From contig NZ_AP025032.1 in NCBI RefSeq assembly GCF_019973775.1, positions 4,244,001 through 4,308,000 on the forward strand: a stretch of DNA of 64,000 bases. The letters run 5' to 3'. The stretch's first letter is position 1. Each line of letters opens with the position of its first letter. A program made the translations under genes and the position numbers. The stretch is from Aureimonas sp. SA4125. Its GTDB lineage: Bacteria > Pseudomonadota > Alphaproteobacteria > Rhizobiales > Rhizobiaceae. Positions 25,564-34,815 of the stretch are shown here, one piece after another. Under the pieces are notes generated by a model. That model was not told the origin of the DNA. It worked only from the letters and a program-made list of their open reading frames with translations, and made no database searches.

Positions 25564-26370
25564 TCAGGTCGGCAGGCTGCCGGACACGGTGACATGCAGC
25601 CCGCCATCGACCGGAAGTTCGATCCCCGTGATGTATTTCGCCTCGTCGGAGGCAAGAAAAACCGAGGCCCAGGCGATGTCCCAGCCATCGCCCTGCCGCC
25701 GCATCGGCGCGATGGCGTCTCGCTTGCGCCGCATCTCGTCCGCCGACTCGTAGTAGCCGCTGATCTGCTTCTGGATGTGCGGCGTATCCATCACGCCGGG
25801 CAGGATGGCGTTCGCACGAACGCCCTTGCCAGCGTACTCGACCGCGACGGCGCGGGTGAAATGATTGAGGGCCGCCTTCGAGGCGTAGTAGGAAATGTAG
25901 GGATAGCCGGTCCAGCGGATCGAGGCGAGCGAGGAGATGTTGACGATCGCGCCCTTTCCTTGCCGCTCCATGATCGGCAGGACGGCCTTGCAGGCCAGGA
26001 ACACGCTGGTGAGATTGACGTCCATCACCAGCCGCCAGCTCTCCTCGGTCGCATCCGCCGCACCGCCCGGCAGGTTGATGCCGACATTGTTGTGCAGCAC
26101 GTCGATGCGTCCGTAGCGCACCATCACCGCGTCCACCACAGCCGCGATATCGGCCGCCTTGGTGACGTCGGCGCAGAGGGCCAGGCCCTCGCCGCCCTCG
26201 CTCTCGATGACGCCGAGGGTGTTCAGCGCGGCATCGAGATGGATGTCGACGCAGGCCACCTTCGCGCCCTCGCGGGCATAGGCGACGGCCGCCGCCTTGC
26301 CGTTGCCCCAGCCCTCCCCCACCGAGCCGGCCCCCAGCACGAGCACGATCTTGTCTTTCATTCGATCCAT
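25564..26370 (-). CDS. Short-chain dehydrogenase/reductase (SDR)
   Basis: 268 residues of the classical SDR length. The Ser-Tyr-Lys triad is in NISSLASI and SYYASKAALN; NNVGINLPGG matches the NNAG motif. The nucleotide motif is unusual, GAGSVGEGWGNGKA in place of TGxxxGIG, a variant of a recognisable SDR subgroup. It ends in IELPVDGG. Its ATG is at 26370 (an internal ATG at 26361 is possible). It may supply the hydroxyacyl or alcohol oxidation step missing from the operon downstream. Confidence 0.9.
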   Translation of the reverse strand: MDRMKDKIVLVLGAGSVGEGWGNGKAAAVAYAREGAKVACVDIHLDAALNTLGVIESEGGEGLALCADVTKAADIAAVVDAVMVRYGRIDVLHNNVGINLPGGAADATEESWRLVMDVNLTSVFLACKAVLPIMERQGKGAIVNISSLASIRWTGYPYISYYASKAALNHFTRAVAVEYAGKGVRANAILPGVMDTPHIQKQISGYYESADEMRRKRDAIAPMRRQGDGWDIAWASVFLASDEAKYITGIELPVDGGLHVTVSGSLPT

Positions 26371-26654
26371 GGGCGTCCTTGGCTGTCTGGTGGGAATTCG
26401 GCACGAGGCGCGATGGCTGGGCGATCCGGCGCGGACCGGTGTCGTCTAGCCGGCTCGCGGCGCCAAACCGCGGACCCGCGCCCCGACCCGCGAGGGCGAG
26501 GCCGGTACTGACGAGCCTTGCCACAGGCCGCTGCCGCCTGCCGTCGTCCCGGCCGCATTTTGCTGCTCCCGAATGGCCTGACATCGCCCCATCGTCAATA
26601 TCCGTCGCGGATATCACGGGACGTGGCGGCCACCGGCCCCAGGTCCCGCCATCC

Positions 26655-27881
26655 TTACTTCGGCTTCGCCGAGGCGACGTTCTCCGGCCAGATCAGCTGG
26701 TTCTTGCCTTCCTGGATCTGCGCTACCGGGATCGGCACGAAGTCGGCGCCGGCCTTGATCGCGTGGTCTTCGGCGAACTGGATGCGGCCGAGCAGGCAGT
26801 CATAGTCGGTGGCGCCGATCTCCTTCGCGAGCGCCTCCGGCTCGGTACCCGCCTTGTCGATGGCACGGAGCGCGATCTCCATGGTGCAGAAGGCGTGAGC
26901 ATGGCTGTAGTTGGCCGGCGCGCCGAACTCGGCTTCGATGCGATCGGAAAAGGCCTTCTGATCCGCGTCGAGTTCAGGGGCATACTGCAGCGCCGCCCAG
27001 TACATGCCCTCGGCGATGTCGGCGGCTTGCGCCATGAATTCCGGCTTCGTCGGATAGTAGATCGCCAGGTGCGAGGTCTCCAGCGCCTGTTCCTGCAATT
27101 GGCGGACAAAGGCGACACCCGAATTGACCACGGTGAACACCGAGACCAGCACATCCGGATCGGCGTCGCGGAGCTTGGAGAGCTGCGGGTAGAAGTCCGT
27201 CGTCACCGTCGGCACGGTCTCGGTGGCAACGACCGACCAGCCGTCCTTCTCGAACAGTTCGCCGATCTTCTTGGCATTGGCGATCCCGTAATCGGTGTCC
27301 TCGACCACGAAAGCGATCTTCTTGTCGCCGGGGGCAAGGGTGCCCTTCTCGAAGGCCCAGGCATAGAAATCGTGCACCGCGATACCGTAGCCGTCGCTGT
27401 TGTAGCCGCCCTTCCAGAACAGCTTGAAGCGGTCCGGGTCTGCCATCACCTTGTCGGCGATCGCCGAGGCGACCGGCTCGGCGCTGAGGATCGGGATGTT
27501 GTACTGCGGTGCCATCTCCATCAGCGCCAGCGTCACGTGGCTGTGCAGCGTGTCGCCGATGATCAGCTTGACCTGATCGCGGGTGATCAGGCGCTGGGCC
27601 GCGCTGATGCCGACTTCGGGCTTGGAGTTGGAATCCTCCATCACCAGCTTGATCTTCGGCGGGTTCTGGGAGACGTAGTCGCCCTTCCCCTCGTTCCATT
27701 CCTTGACGGCAAGTTCCAACCCCTCCTTGTGGGCCTTGCCGGTATTGGCGGCAGGCCCGGTGAGCGGCCCGATCGCCCCGATCGTGACATCCTGTGCGAC
27801 GGCGGCGGGCGTTGCAGCGGCCATCAGGGCTGCCGACAGAAGGCCTGCCGACAGGAGGCCCGGGATCTTCAATCTTGGCAT
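26655..27881 (-). CDS. ABC transporter substrate-binding protein, branched-chain amino-acid type
   Basis: 408 residues with a signal peptide (GLLSAALMAAATPAAVAQD). The type I periplasmic-binding fold of LivK/AmiC relatives is seen in VTIGAIGPLTGPAANTG, LITRDQVKLIIGD and IAFVVEDTDYGIANAKK. Despite the family name, many members bind aromatic acids, amides or urea derivatives. It is the last gene of the operon LivG-like, LivF-like, LivH-like, LivM-like, binding protein. Confidence 0.92.
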   Translation of the reverse strand: MPRLKIPGLLSAGLLSAALMAAATPAAVAQDVTIGAIGPLTGPAANTGKAHKEGLELAVKEWNEGKGDYVSQNPPKIKLVMEDSNSKPEVGISAAQRLITRDQVKLIIGDTLHSHVTLALMEMAPQYNIPILSAEPVASAIADKVMADPDRFKLFWKGGYNSDGYGIAVHDFYAWAFEKGTLAPGDKKIAFVVEDTDYGIANAKKIGELFEKDGWSVVATETVPTVTTDFYPQLSKLRDADPDVLVSVFTVVNSGVAFVRQLQEQALETSHLAIYYPTKPEFMAQAADIAEGMYWAALQYAPELDADQKAFSDRIEAEFGAPANYSHAHAFCTMEIALRAIDKAGTEPEALAKEIGATDYDCLLGRIQFAEDHAIKAGADFVPIPVAQIQEGKNQLIWPENVASAKPK

Positions 27882-27940
27882 CGGCTTCGTCTCCTTTGGG
27901 GTTTCACGAACTGGCGGTTACGGGTCCAGCGCCTGCGGGC

Positions 27941-28936
27941 TCAGGTCGCGCGGGCGGCGTCGGTGGCGGAGCGTCCGCGCCACGGGCGCGTCAACCCGGC
28001 AATGCCCTGCGGCGCGACGAAGACGAACACGACGATGAGCGCGCCGTAGAACAGCATGCGGTAGTCGCCGACCTCGCGCAGCGCTTCCGACATCACCGTC
28101 AGCAGAAGCGCGCCGTAAATCGGTCCAAAGAAGCGTCCGACGCCGCCGACGATGATCATCGCCAGGAGCGTGATCAGCATTTCCGGCCCGGCCACCGAAC
28201 TTGGCGTCAGGATCAGGACGTAGTGGGCATAGATCGCGCCGCTCAGCCCGACGACGGCAGCGCTGACGGCGAAGGCCAGCAGCTTCCACGTCGACAGATG
28301 GATGCCGAGACTTTCGGCGGCGGTCTCGGAATCCTTGATGGCGAGAAAGGTCAGCCCGGGGCGCGACGTCAGGAGCGTGAGGAGAGCAAGGTTCACCGCC
28401 AGAAAGAACACCGCCGCCAGGACATAGGAGCCGATCGCATTGCCGATGCCGAAGCGCAGGGTGAGGTCGCCGATCTGAATCGGATCGAAGGGCGGAATTC
28501 CCCAGAAGCCGAGTTCCCCGCGGGTGATCTCCTTGAGATTGGAGAACACCAGCCGGACGATTTCGGCGAAGGCGAGCGTGACGATCGCCACGTGCGGCAT
28601 GGAGCGGATGCGCAGGATCGGCAGGCCGATGAGGAGGCCGGAGACAGCGGCCGCCAGGGCGCCGATCCAGATCGTGATCCACGGGCTGACCCCGCCGTAG
28701 AAGGCCACCAGCGCGGAGACATAGGCCCCCATGGCAAAGAAGGCGTGGTGGCCGAGGGTCTTCAGCCCGAGAATGCCGAGCGTCAGGTTCCAGCCGGTGG
28801 CGAAGACGGCGAAGATCAGAAACAGCGTCAGAATATGCAGGATGTAGTCGTCGACGGGCAGGAAGGGCACGGCCAGCAGCAGCGCCGCATACAGAAGGAG
28901 GAGGAGAAAGGGTCGCTTGCCGAAGACTTCGAGCAT
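27941..28936 (-). CDS. Branched-chain-type ABC transporter permease (LivM-like)
   Basis: 331 residues, about nine or ten membrane helices, with the LivM hallmark GWNLTLGILGLKTLGHHAFF and a conserved loop SRPGLTFLAIKDSETAAESLG. ATG 28936 is chosen; longer in-frame starts lie inside livH. It pairs with the LivH-like permease encoded 8 bases upstream. Confidence 0.92.
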   Translation of the reverse strand: MLEVFGKRPFLLLLLYAALLLAVPFLPVDDYILHILTLFLIFAVFATGWNLTLGILGLKTLGHHAFFAMGAYVSALVAFYGGVSPWITIWIGALAAAVSGLLIGLPILRIRSMPHVAIVTLAFAEIVRLVFSNLKEITRGELGFWGIPPFDPIQIGDLTLRFGIGNAIGSYVLAAVFFLAVNLALLTLLTSRPGLTFLAIKDSETAAESLGIHLSTWKLLAFAVSAAVVGLSGAIYAHYVLILTPSSVAGPEMLITLLAMIIVGGVGRFFGPIYGALLLTVMSEALREVGDYRMLFYGALIVVFVFVAPQGIAGLTRPWRGRSATDAARAT

Positions 28937-28944
28937 GATCTTCC

Positions 28945-29820
28945 TCAGGCCTCGCGGCCGCTGAAAAGGCCGTTCGGGCGGACCCAGATGACGGCGATGA
29001 GGAATGTGAAGGCGATCACGTCCCGCCACTCACTCGGTGCAAAGGCGACGGAGAAGGACTCGATCAGCCCGAGCAGGAAGCCCGCCGCGACCGCCCCGCC
29101 AAAAGAGCCGAGACCGCCGAGGATGACGACAGCAAATCCCTTCAGGAGGTAGGAGGTCCCCATCCACGGGTTCACCGAGATCAGCGGTGACAGCAGGATG
29201 GCCGCGACGCCGGCAAGCGCTGCCGAGATCGAGAACACCGCCGTGTGGACGAGGCCGGCCGGGATGCCGACCGCCAGCGCCGCTTCCGAATCCTGCGCCG
29301 TCGCGCGGATGATGCGGCCGAGCTTGGTGCGATAGAGCACGAGCGCGCAGGCCGCCATCACCGCCACCGCGATGAGGCAGATCGCGATCCGCTGCCAGGG
29401 CATGCGCAACTCGCCGATGACGACGATGCCCGGGAAGAAATAGGGCACTGCCTGGAATTGCTCGCCCCAGATCAATTGGGCGCCGCTCTGCAGGAAGATC
29501 GACAGGCCGATCGTCGCCGCGACGACCTGGAACGCCCAGTCGTCGCGGCGCAGCAGCGGCGCGATGGTCAGACGCTGGATCCCGGCGCCGAGGATGACGA
29601 TGATGGCCAGCGTGATCACCGAGGCGACGAGAAGCGGCCAGCCGAGCGTCACGGCAAACAGCAGGATGAGATAGCCCGCCAGCATCAGGAGTTCGCCATG
29701 GGCGAAGTTGAGGACGCGCGTCGTGCCGTAGACGAGCGCGATGCCGGAACCGACCAGCGCATAGATCGACCCGGTGATCAGACCATTGATCAGGAGTTCC
29801 AGGAAGTTCGCGGTGCTCAC
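28945..29820 (-). CDS. Branched-chain-type ABC transporter permease (LivH-like)
   Basis: 291 residues with eight or so membrane helices; motifs ALVYGTTRVLNFAHGELLML, RATAQDSEAALAVGI and VILGGLGSFGG are typical of LivH. The start is GTG at 29820, overlapping the LivF-like stop (GTGA), so translation is coupled. It is part of the same five-gene importer. Confidence 0.92.
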   Translation of the reverse strand: MSTANFLELLINGLITGSIYALVGSGIALVYGTTRVLNFAHGELLMLAGYLILLFAVTLGWPLLVASVITLAIIVILGAGIQRLTIAPLLRRDDWAFQVVAATIGLSIFLQSGAQLIWGEQFQAVPYFFPGIVVIGELRMPWQRIAICLIAVAVMAACALVLYRTKLGRIIRATAQDSEAALAVGIPAGLVHTAVFSISAALAGVAAILLSPLISVNPWMGTSYLLKGFAVVILGGLGSFGGAVAAGFLLGLIESFSVAFAPSEWRDVIAFTFLIAVIWVRPNGLFSGREA

Positions 29821-30539
29821 GACGCCTCCTCGCGCAGGCCAAGATAGACGCGCTTCACCTCGGGATGCTCCAGCATCTGTTCGCCCGAGCCGCTGAGGGC
29901 GACCCGCCCGCCCTCCAGAAGATAGCCGCGATGGCTCATGGCGAAAGACATTTTGGCGTTCTGCTCGTTGAAGAGGATGGCGACGCCGCGCGCATTGATC
30001 ATCTGCATGATGGCGTAGACGTTCTTCACCATCGCCGGCGACAGCCCGAGGAAGGGCTCGTCCATCAGCAGAATCCGGGGATCGGCCATGAGCCCGCGTG
30101 CGATCGCCACCATCTGCTGCTGACCGCCGCTCAGCTTGCCGGCCGTGGCATTCAAATGGCTGGTGATCTCGGGAAGGATGTCCAGAACCCAGTCGAAGGA
30201 GCGGCGCGCCTCCGCGCCGGTGCGCGTGTAGGCGCCGAGCATGATGTTCTCGCGCACGCTCATCCGGGGAAACAGCCGACGGCGCTCGAGCACGATGCTC
30301 ATCCGCCGCTGCGGGCGGACCGTCGCCGACTTGCCGCGCAAATCCTCGCCGTCGAGCATGACCCTGCCGGCAGAGGCCTTTTTCAGCCCCATGGCCGCCT
30401 TCAGGATGGTGCTCTTGCCCGAGCCGTTCGGCCCCATCACCGCAACCATCTCGCCCGCGCCGACGGAGATCGACACGTCCCAGAGGACCTGCGTGGCGCC
30501 GTAATGGACGTCGATGTTCTCAAGCTCAAGCATCGCCAT
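29817..30539 (-). CDS. Branched-chain-type ABC transporter ATPase (LivF-like)
   Basis: 240 residues. Walker A GPNGSGKST, signature LSGGQQQM, Walker B RILLMDEP, and the LivF ending FNEQNAKMSFAMSHRGYLLE are present. The start at 30539 (or 30533) overlaps the end of the LivG-like gene. It forms the ATPase pair of the importer. Confidence 0.92.
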   Translation of the reverse strand: MAMLELENIDVHYGATQVLWDVSISVGAGEMVAVMGPNGSGKSTILKAAMGLKKASAGRVMLDGEDLRGKSATVRPQRRMSIVLERRRLFPRMSVRENIMLGAYTRTGAEARRSFDWVLDILPEITSHLNATAGKLSGGQQQMVAIARGLMADPRILLMDEPFLGLSPAMVKNVYAIMQMINARGVAILFNEQNAKMSFAMSHRGYLLEGGRVALSGSGEQMLEHPEVKRVYLGLREEAS

Positions 30540-31254
30540 CGCCCAGATAAATGCGCCGGACGCTCTCGTGCTCGGCGACCTCGGCCATCGAGCCCGAAAC
30601 GATCACCTCGCCGCGATTGAGGAAGATCGCATCGTCGGCCAGACCAAAGAGCACTTCCATATTGTGCTCGATCACCACGATGGTGATGCCGCGCTCTTCG
30701 CGCATCCGGCGTATCAGATCGAGGATCTGCGGTATGCTCGGGCGATCGACGCCGCCGGTGACCTCGTCGAGCAGCAGGAGGCGCGGCTTGGTCGCCAGCG
30801 CCCGTGCCAGTTCCAGGCGCTTGCGCTGACCGGTACTCAGCACCCGCGCCGGATCGTCCACCTTGGCCGACAGGCCGACGAAATCGACATAGCTCGCCGC
30901 TTCCGCACGCGCCTGCTTCATGGGCGTGGATTTCGCCGCCAGCGCGACCATCACATTCTCGAGGACGGTCAGCCCGCCGAAGGGCTGGGTGATCTGGAAG
31001 GTTCGGGCGATCCCGAAATGACACCTCTTGCTGGGGGATTGGTTGGTGACGTCTTCGCCCTGAAACACCACCGTTCCGGATGTCGGATTGACCGCCCCCG
31101 CAATGACGTTGAACAGTGTGGTCTTACCGGCCCCGTTGGGCCCAAGAATTGCAGTGGTCTTCCCATCTCGAACAGAAAGATGCACGTCCTTCAATGCGAC
31201 GATGCCACCGAAAGCGACGGTTACTATCTCGATGCTCAGAAGATCTGCCAGCAT
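30526..31254 (-). CDS. Branched-chain-type ABC transporter ATPase (LivG-like)
   Basis: 242 residues. Walker A GPNGAGKTTLF, the LivG-specific ARTFQITQPFGGLTVLENV, a divergent signature LSTGQRKRLELAR and Walker B LLLLDEVTGGVD are visible; the switch His is in VIEHNMEV. It is the first gene of the minus-strand importer operon and is divergent from the M20 deacylase gene. Confidence 0.92.
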   Translation of the reverse strand: MLADLLSIEIVTVAFGGIVALKDVHLSVRDGKTTAILGPNGAGKTTLFNVIAGAVNPTSGTVVFQGEDVTNQSPSKRCHFGIARTFQITQPFGGLTVLENVMVALAAKSTPMKQARAEAASYVDFVGLSAKVDDPARVLSTGQRKRLELARALATKPRLLLLDEVTGGVDRPSIPQILDLIRRMREERGITIVVIEHNMEVLFGLADDAIFLNRGEVIVSGSMAEVAEHESVRRIYLGDGDA

Positions 31255-31464
31255 TCAACAACCTTTTCTGCGAAGGCAGGCTAGCCGTGCAATTCTGATA
31301 TGGCAATATGTCCGCGAATTAACTCGCCCAGAATCTGACCACCCGCCTATCCATGTATATTTTGTGTGCTTTCATCTCTTCCGACGGGTTGACGCCCCGC
31401 CGCCACCCACCCTATCCAAGGGCGACGCGGCTCGATCGATTGCTCGTTTTTGGAAGAGTTGGCC

Positions 31465-32751
31465 ATGCCCCTCGACCCCGTTGTCCGGCAGGAAATTCTG
31501 GAATCGGTTGCGACCGGCTTCGAAGAGCAAGTGGCTTTCACCCGTCAACTCGTGTCGTTTCCTTCCACCCGGGGCGCCGAACACGCGGTCCAGGACTTTG
31601 TCTTCCGGGCGATGAAGTCTCGCGGCTACCGTGTCGATCGTTTCGCGATGGACGACGCGGCGCTGGCCGGTCATCCCGGCGGCGCGCCCTTAACGCCAGA
31701 ACATTCCGACGCGCCGATCGTCGTCGGGATCCATCATCCGCGCGAGGAGACTGGCCGTTCGCTCATCCTGCAGTCGCATGTCGACGTCGTGCCGCCCGGC
31801 CCCGCCGCCATGTGGACGGCCGGCGCGTTCGAGCCGAGGATCGCCGGCGACTGGCTGTTCGGGCGCGGCGCGGCGGACATGAAGGCGGGGGCCGCGGCCA
31901 ATCTCCATGCACTGGACGCGCTCCGGCGCATTGGCCTGCAGCCGGCGGCGACGGTCTACATCCAGTCGGTCGTCGAGGAAGAGTCGACCGGCAACGGAGC
32001 GCTGATGACGCATCTGCGGGGCTATGCCGCCGACGCCGCGCTCATTCCGGAACCCGAAGACGAGATGCTGGTGCGCGCCAATACCGGCGTTCTGTGGTTC
32101 CAGGTCGAGGTCAACGGCCTTCCGGCGCATGTCCGCGAAATGGCCACCGGCACGAACGCGATCGACGCGACCTACCGCATCATCGGATCGCTGCGAGAGC
32201 TCGAGGCGACCTGGAACGCGCGCAAGGACGATCACGCCTATTTCGACGAGACTCCGCATCCGATCAATCTGAACATCGGCAAGATCGAAGGCGGCGACTG
32301 GGCCTCGTCGGTGCCCTGCTGGTGCCGGATCGATTGCCGCATCGCCATCTATCCCGGGACCGACGCCTCCCTTGCCGCCGAGGAAATCAGCGACCACATC
32401 GCCGCTTTCGCCCGGCACGATCCCTACCTCTCGAACAACCCGCCGCGGGTGGCCTTCAACGGCTTCCGCGCCGAAGGCTATGTGCTTGCTCCGGGCTCGG
32501 CAGCGGAAGAGGTTTTGGGGCGGGCGCACGAGAGTGCGGTCGGCGCACCGCTGAAGAGCTTCACCACGCCGGGCTATCTCGATACCCGCGTCTACGCGCT
32601 CTACGACCGCGTGCCGGCGCTGTGCTACGGTCCGATCTCCCGCAACATTCACGGCTTCGACGAATGCGTCAGCCTGTCCTCAGTCCAGCGCATTACCGGG
32701 GCCATGGCGCTGTTCATTGCCGAATGGTGCGGGACCGAGACGCTGTCGTGA
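31465..32751 (+). CDS. M20-family metallohydrolase (ArgE/DapE/ACY1-type deacylase)
   Basis: 428 residues. The two-zinc site is complete: SHVDVV (about His105, Asp107), GRGAADMKAG (Asp138), VEEESTG (catalytic Glu171 and Glu172), IPEPED, and NIHGFDE near the C-terminus. Such enzymes hydrolyse N-acyl amino acids or related amides. The ATG at 31465 has GGAAGAG in front. It is divergent from the Liv-type importer, so it may process the imported N-acyl or amide compound. Confidence 0.9.
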   Translation: MPLDPVVRQEILESVATGFEEQVAFTRQLVSFPSTRGAEHAVQDFVFRAMKSRGYRVDRFAMDDAALAGHPGGAPLTPEHSDAPIVVGIHHPREETGRSLILQSHVDVVPPGPAAMWTAGAFEPRIAGDWLFGRGAADMKAGAAANLHALDALRRIGLQPAATVYIQSVVEEESTGNGALMTHLRGYAADAALIPEPEDEMLVRANTGVLWFQVEVNGLPAHVREMATGTNAIDATYRIIGSLRELEATWNARKDDHAYFDETPHPINLNIGKIEGGDWASSVPCWCRIDCRIAIYPGTDASLAAEEISDHIAAFARHDPYLSNNPPRVAFNGFRAEGYVLAPGSAAEEVLGRAHESAVGAPLKSFTTPGYLDTRVYALYDRVPALCYGPISRNIHGFDECVSLSSVQRITGAMALFIAEWCGTETLS

Positions 32752-32902
32752 GGGGCAAGGCTTTTGCGCCCGCAGGGCATGAGGCGGCCGGGCGGCTCGG
32801 TGCCTTGGCCGGCAGCAGGCGCAGGCCGTAATCTGCAGGGATGGCAGCCGGCAGTCGGGCAGGGCCCGGCCAGGTGGAACTGCCGGGCGAGGAGTTACAG
32901 AG

Positions 32903-33517
32903 ATGAGCACGATCAGGACGGTCGAGGAATTGCGGACGGTCTACAAGGCACCGCTGGAGCGGGCGGTCCTGAAGGAGATGACTGGGCTCGACAAGCATGC
33001 CCGCGCGTTTTTGCAGCGCTGTCCCTTCGTGCTGATCGGCTCCTGCGCCAAGGGCGGCCGCGCCGATGTCAGCCCCAAGGGTGATCAGCCCGGCTTCGTG
33101 CACGCGCTCGACGATCGGACGATTGCCATTCCCGACCGGCCGGGAAACAACCGGCTCGATACGTTCGAGAACATCCTCAGCAATCCCGAGGTCGGGCTGA
33201 TCTTTCTCATCCCGGGAATGAACGAGACCCTGCGGATCAACGGCAAGGCCGAGATCAGCACCGATGCGGCTCTGTTGGCGAGGTTCGAGTACCAGCGCAA
33301 GTTGCCGATCAGCGTCATGGTGGTGCGCACGGAGGAGGTCTATCTCCATTGCGCAAAGGCCTTTCTGCGATCGGGCCTGTGGGACCCGTCCACCTTCATC
33401 GAACGCGGCAGTTTTCCCTCTTTCGGCGCAATGATGAAGGATCAGATTGCGCTTGAGGAGACCGCCGAGGAGCTCGACCGTCATCTCGCGGAACGCTACA
33501 AGGCCACGCTTTACTGA
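32903..33517 (+). CDS. PPOX-class flavoprotein (pyridoxamine-5'-phosphate-oxidase-like, FMN-dependent)
   Basis: 204 residues of the split-barrel FMN-binding fold, of the type named MSMEG_1061/DR2398-like. Motifs: FVLIGSCAKGGRADVSPKG, IAIPDRPGNNRLDTFENIL, VGLIFLIPGMNETLRINGKA. These proteins bind FMN or F420 and act as oxidoreductases of unknown substrate. GAGGAG lies upstream of the ATG. A gap of 151 bases separates it from the deacylase gene, so co-transcription is possible but unproven. Confidence 0.85.
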   Translation: MSTIRTVEELRTVYKAPLERAVLKEMTGLDKHARAFLQRCPFVLIGSCAKGGRADVSPKGDQPGFVHALDDRTIAIPDRPGNNRLDTFENILSNPEVGLIFLIPGMNETLRINGKAEISTDAALLARFEYQRKLPISVMVVRTEEVYLHCAKAFLRSGLWDPSTFIERGSFPSFGAMMKDQIALEETAEELDRHLAERYKATLY

Positions 33518-33554
33518 CGGCACTGTCAAACGGGCAAGCCAGCCGGATGTCGCC

Positions 33555-33845
33555 CCATCCGGCACGCTCCGCGTACCATTTCGGTCTCGGGTTCGATGAG
33601 GCCAGCGCCTTCGTACAGGCCTCGCGCGGGTTGGCAAGGAGCGCGGCGGTTTCGCCTTTCTCCACCACACGGTCCGTGCGCATCACCAAGATCCTGTCGG
33701 CGAAATTGCGGATCACGGGCAGGTCGGCCAGGAGGGCGATGACCTGTGCCCGGACCGAAACGTCGAGGGCCGGGACGGCTTCGTCGCGGGCGATCAGGCC
33801 GGGATCGCTGGCCGACGCCGCAGACCGCCTTGATGTGCCGGAAGG
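33555..33845 (-). pseudogene. Decayed C-terminal piece of a dipeptide/oligopeptide ABC ATPase (DppD/OppF type)
   Basis: Minus-strand translation gives a recognisable but damaged ATPase end: LPAHQRRS where LSGGQRQR is expected, SDPGLIARDEAVPALDVSV for the Walker B/D-loop, then AQVIALLADLP joined directly to VIRNFADRILVMRTDRVVEK. The stretch that normally carries the switch His (…SHDL…) is deleted. The Walker A half is absent. The end, PREACTKALASSNPRPK, corresponds to the usual HPYTRALL segment. No other peptide-transporter genes are nearby. Confidence 0.7.
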
Positions 33846-34004
33846 CGCCGCCCTGTCGTCATATGACCGCGCAAAGCCTCGGTTCTGGCGTGGGGACGGT
33901 CCGACTGACCGCTCCGGGTTTCACCCGGACGGCAGGAGACGGGCGGCACACGCGGAGGGCGCGGCATCGGCGGTGGCGACCTGGAGGCTCAATATCCAGC
34001 AGGA

Positions 34005-34724
34005 CTAGCCAATCCCGAGCTGCGCGTTGAGGTCCCCGAACCGCTCGCCCTGGACGATAATATGCAAGCGGAGCGCATGTTCCGCCGCCGGACCGTCGCC
34101 GGCCGCGATGGCGGCGACGATCGTCTCGTGCTCGAGCAGGGACTGACGCATGCGGTGAGCAACGCGCAGCTGCAGCCGGCGAAACGGCTTCAGCCGCTGA
34201 TGCAGGCGGCCGGCCTCGCCCTGCAGAAAAGTGTTGGCGCTGGCGGCATAGATGGCGGCGTGGAAGCGCTCGTTCTCGTAGTAATAGGCGTCCGGATCGT
34301 TGCGGGCCGCTGCCTGCCGACAGTCCTCCAGCCGCAGCTGCAGCTTTGCCAGCGCCGCGCCGTCGATGCGCCGGGCCGCGAGGCGCCCGGCCAGCCCCTC
34401 CAGCTCCGCCATGACCTCGAACATCTCGACCATCTCCCCGATACCGACGCGGCGAACGAAAGCGCCGCGGTGACGGATCTGCTCGACCATGCCGATCGAG
34501 GCGAGCTGGTTGATCGCCTCACGCACCGGCGTTCGGGACACGCCGAAACGGTTGGCGATCTCGCTTTCGTCGAGCCGCTCACCGGCGGCTCGCTGCCCCA
34601 TCGCAATCTCCTGCTCGAGATAGTCGCGTATGTCGGCCGCCTTCGGCTGTGCGCTCGCCCCGTTGCGCCGTGCCGGGATGAAGTCGGTGACTGGTTCTGG
34701 GGCGGATGGTGACCTGGTTATCAT
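34005..34724 (-). CDS. matR: MatR-like GntR-family regulator of malonate catabolism
   Basis: About 239 residues from ATG 34724; upstream starts extend into the operator. The winged helix is at ~25-85 (RLDESEIANRFGVSRTPVRE, INQLASIGMVEQIRHRGAFV) and is followed by an FCD domain (ERFHAAIYAASANTF, LEHETIVAAIAAGD). It is divergent from a malonate transport and breakdown operon, where rhizobial MatR regulators are found. A GTATAC-centred palindrome lies 8 bases upstream of its start. Confidence 0.85.
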   Translation of the reverse strand: MITRSPSAPEPVTDFIPARRNGASAQPKAADIRDYLEQEIAMGQRAAGERLDESEIANRFGVSRTPVREAINQLASIGMVEQIRHRGAFVRRVGIGEMVEMFEVMAELEGLAGRLAARRIDGAALAKLQLRLEDCRQAAARNDPDAYYYENERFHAAIYAASANTFLQGEAGRLHQRLKPFRRLQLRVAHRMRQSLLEHETIVAAIAAGDGPAAEHALRLHIIVQGERFGDLNAQLGIG

Positions 34725-34727
34725 GGA

Positions 34728-34753
34728 AATCGTATACAACATCGTTGACAACG
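34728..34753. promoter_or_regulatory. Probable MatR operator region
   Basis: The divergent region contains TCGTATACAAC (34730-34740, palindromic core GTATAC) and, a few bases on, CGTTGACAACG (34743-34753), an inverted repeat around one central base that also supplies a TTGACA -35 element for the plus strand. The core GTATACAA resembles the site reported for rhizobial MatR. Binding here would control both matR and the mat operon. The plus-strand -10 is poor. Confidence 0.6.
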
Positions 34754-34815
34754 CATGCAATGAGTCGTTTTCTGACGAACAATGCGCCAATGAGCGCCTA
34801 TCCTGGGAGGGAACC

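Noticed and set aside
34728-34741. GTATAC palindrome at the mat operon as a further site of the nicotinate-island MarR
   Set aside because: The outer ATT/AAT arms are missing (10 of 14 positions), and the adjacent MatR-like regulator explains it better.
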